Below are positions 4,770-6,506 of a stretch of DNA of 6,506 bases, one piece after another (within the stretch, counting starts at the first letter, position 1; each line of letters begins with the position of its first letter). The notes beneath the pieces are model-generated. The model ran no database searches, was not told the origin of the DNA, and saw only the letters and a program-made list of their open reading frames with translations. The DNA lies in NCBI GenBank assembly GCA_021768985.1, contig JAETTR010000071.1, forward strand, positions 1 to 6,506, written 5' to 3'. The stretch comes from Bacillota bacterium (GTDB lineage: Bacteria; Bacillota; Clostridia; Christensenellales; Borkfalkiaceae). The position numbers and the translations under genes are program-made.

Positions 4770-6506
4770 TTATTCGAGTTCGAACGCGCCCGTGTAGAGC
4801 TGATAGTACTGACCTTTTTCGGCGATCAGCTGTTCGTGCGTGCCGCGCTCGATCACTCTTCCGTGGTCGAGCACCATGATCACGTTGGAGTTCTTGACCG
4901 TGGAGAGCCTGTGCGCGATGACGAACACCGTTCTGCCCTCCATCAGCTTATCCATGCCCCGCTGTACGATCTCCTCGGTGCGCGTGTCGATCGAGCTCGT
5001 CGCCTCGTCGAGAATCATGACGGGCGGATCGGCGACCGCGGCGCGCGCGATGGAAAGGAGCTGACGCTGTCCCTGCGAAAGATTCGAACCGTTCTGATAG
5101 AGCATGGTCCGGTATCCCTCGGGCAAGCGCGTGATAAAGTCGTCCGCGCCCGCGAGCTTCGCCGCCGCGATGCACTCCTCGTCCGTCGCTTCGAGCTGTC
5201 CGTAACGGATATTGTCCATGACCGTACCCGTGAACAGGTTGGTATCCTGCAACACCATGCCGAGCGATTTCCGCAAGGCGGACTTTTTGATCTTGTTGAT
5301 ATTGATGCCGTCGTAACGGATTTTGCCGTCCGCGATATCGTAGAAGCGGGTCAGCAGGTTCGTGATCGTCGTCTTACCCGCGCCCGTCGCGCCGACGAAC
5401 GCCACCTTCTGACCGGGCTTCGCATAGAGCGACACGTCGTGCAGAACGATCTTATCCTCGGTATAGCCGAAGTCCACTTCCGTCATGCGGACGTCGCCTT
5501 CGAGCTTGGTGTAGGTGACCGTACCGTCCGCCGCGTGCGGGTGCTTCCACGCCCACAGCCCCGTGCGGGTTTCGCTCTCTCTGAGTTTCCCGTTCTCCTC
5601 CACGGCGTTGACGAGGGTTACGTACCCTTCGTCCTCTTCGGGCTTTTCATCGATGAGCGCGAACACGCGCCCCGCGCCCGCGAGTCCCATAACCACCGAG
5701 TTGATCTGCTGGGAAACCTGATTGATATTGTTGGAAAACTGACGCGTCATTTGCAGGAAGGAAACGACGAGCGCAACGCCGAACACGCCGAGCGACGCAT
5801 CGAACGCCGTTCCGATCGCAACGTTCGAAATGCCGTTGATAATGAACAATCCGCCGAGCACCGCAACGATCACGTAAAGCACGTGCCCGATGTTGCCGAG
5901 AATGGGCATGAGCATATTGGCGTAACGGTTGGCGCGGTTGGACTGATCGCAAAGATAATCGTTCACCTTGTCGAAATCCGCCTTCGCCTCCTCTTCGTGG
6001 CAGAACACCTTTACGACCTTCTGCCCGTTCATCATCTCTTCGATAAAGCCTTCCGTCTTTGCCACCGCGCGCTGTTGCCCGACGAAATATTTTCCCGCGC
6101 CGCCGCCGACGATCTTGGTCACGAACACGATAATGACGATTCCCGCAAGCACCACGAAGGTGAGCCACACGCTGTACCAGAGCATGATGAAAAAGAGGGT
6201 CAGCACCATCACGGACGAGGTAAGCAGCTGCGGCAGGGATTGCGAAATCATCTGGCGCAAAGAATCGATATCGTTGGTGTAATAACTCATGATATCGCCG
6301 TGATTGTGGGTATCGAAGAACCGAATGGGCAGATCCTGCATTCCGTTGAACATCTTTTCGCGCATCTTTTTCAGATACCCTTGCGTAATGATCGCCATGA
6401 GCTGTTTATCGATCGCCCCGGAAATCAGCGAAACGACGTACAGCGCGATCAGAATCACCATATTCGTCGTGATCACGCCGCCGTACTCCGCCCAACCGAG
6501 GGAGAG
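4770..6506 (-). CDS. ABC exporter half-transporter, fused permease and ATPase (5' end beyond window)
   Basis: The frame is open from the right edge to TAA at 4770, giving 578 residues. An in-frame GTG at 6476 is not the start, since the family needs an earlier helix. Residue numbers count from the window edge. The transmembrane domain spans about 1-280. An acidic insert of about 50 residues (285-335, including TGLWAWKHPH) precedes the ATPase domain. The ATPase has Walker A GATGAGKTT (372-380), Q-loop Gln420 (VLQDTNLF), signature LSQGQ (476-480), Walker B VMILDEATS (496-504), D-loop SSID and H-loop His532 (IAHRLST). All catalytic residues are present, so it should be active. This is the type I exporter (MsbA/MdlB-like) architecture; substrates in this group include drugs, lipids and peptides, and none can be assigned. 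Such proteins often pair with a second half-transporter encoded next door, which would lie upstream, outside the window. Confidence 0.93.
   Translation of the reverse strand, partial: LSLGWAEYGGVITTNMVILIALYVVSLISGAIDKQLMAIITQGYLKKMREKMFNGMQDLPIRFFDTHNHGDIMSYYTNDIDSLRQMISQSLPQLLTSSVMVLTLFFIMLWYSVWLTFVVLAGIVIIVFVTKIVGGGAGKYFVGQQRAVAKTEGFIEEMMNGQKVVKVFCHEEEAKADFDKVNDYLCDQSNRANRYANMLMPILGNIGHVLYVIVAVLGGLFIINGISNVAIGTAFDASLGVFGVALVVSFLQMTRQFSNNINQVSQQINSVVMGLAGAGRVFALIDEKPEEDEGYVTLVNAVEENGKLRESETRTGLWAWKHPHAADGTVTYTKLEGDVRMTEVDFGYTEDKIVLHDVSLYAKPGQKVAFVGATGAGKTTITNLLTRFYDIADGKIRYDGININKIKKSALRKSLGMVLQDTNLFTGTVMDNIRYGQLEATDEECIAAAKLAGADDFITRLPEGYRTMLYQNGSNLSQGQRQLLSIARAAVADPPVMILDEATSSIDTRTEEIVQRGMDKLMEGRTVFVIAHRLSTVKNSNVIMVLDHGRVIERGTHEQLIAEKGQYYQLYTGAFELE

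Overview
This window looks like chromosome from a spore-forming or sporulation-derived clostridial Firmicute. The clearest evidence is an adjacent spoIIGA-sigE pair, the mother-cell sigma factor and its activating protease. Most of the window has moderately high GC (a 60-base line inside the ABC transporter counts to 58%). The lipoprotein at the left edge has a small N-terminal domain plus InlB-type B-repeats, a style common in gut Clostridia. A Christensenellales-like origin is my guess from protein style only and is not shown by the sequence.

Layout from left to right. Positions 1-672 (minus): 5' part of a lipoprotein with B-repeats, with its own promoter at 733-762. Positions 763-1048: AT-rich DNA with no credible gene. 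Positions 1045-1074: intrinsic terminator of the next gene. Positions 1094-1735 (minus): cytoplasmic SGNH/GDSL hydrolase. Positions 1814-2518 (minus): sigE, overlapping the end of spoIIGA (2481-3305, minus). The 126 bases between spoIIGA and the divergent gene at 3432 hold a consensus -10 box, a hairpin with a T6 run and a sequence matching the Spo0A-box consensus. Positions 3432-3914 (plus): Amidase_6-type cysteine amidase.

Positions 3924-4758 are unlike their surroundings. An AT-rich segment holds one small multi-pass membrane protein gene (4081-4521, minus) with its own promoter and flanking terminators. It is bracketed by two inverted copies of a bipartite repeat, AAAAAGCCGCCGAC plus the palindrome AATTCCCATAGGGAATT. 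I read it as an acquired, possibly mobile or mobilisable gene cassette inserted between two converging genes. From 4770 to the right edge (minus) lies most of a type I ABC exporter half-transporter, cut by the window edge.

The only clear functional unit is spoIIGA-sigE: SpoIIGA is the membrane protease that removes the pro-sequence of SigE after asymmetric division. The B. subtilis neighbour sigG is not next to sigE here; an SGNH hydrolase takes that place. The best candidate for something undescribed is the inverted-repeat cassette. No CRISPR array, rRNA, tRNA or recognisable transposase is present.
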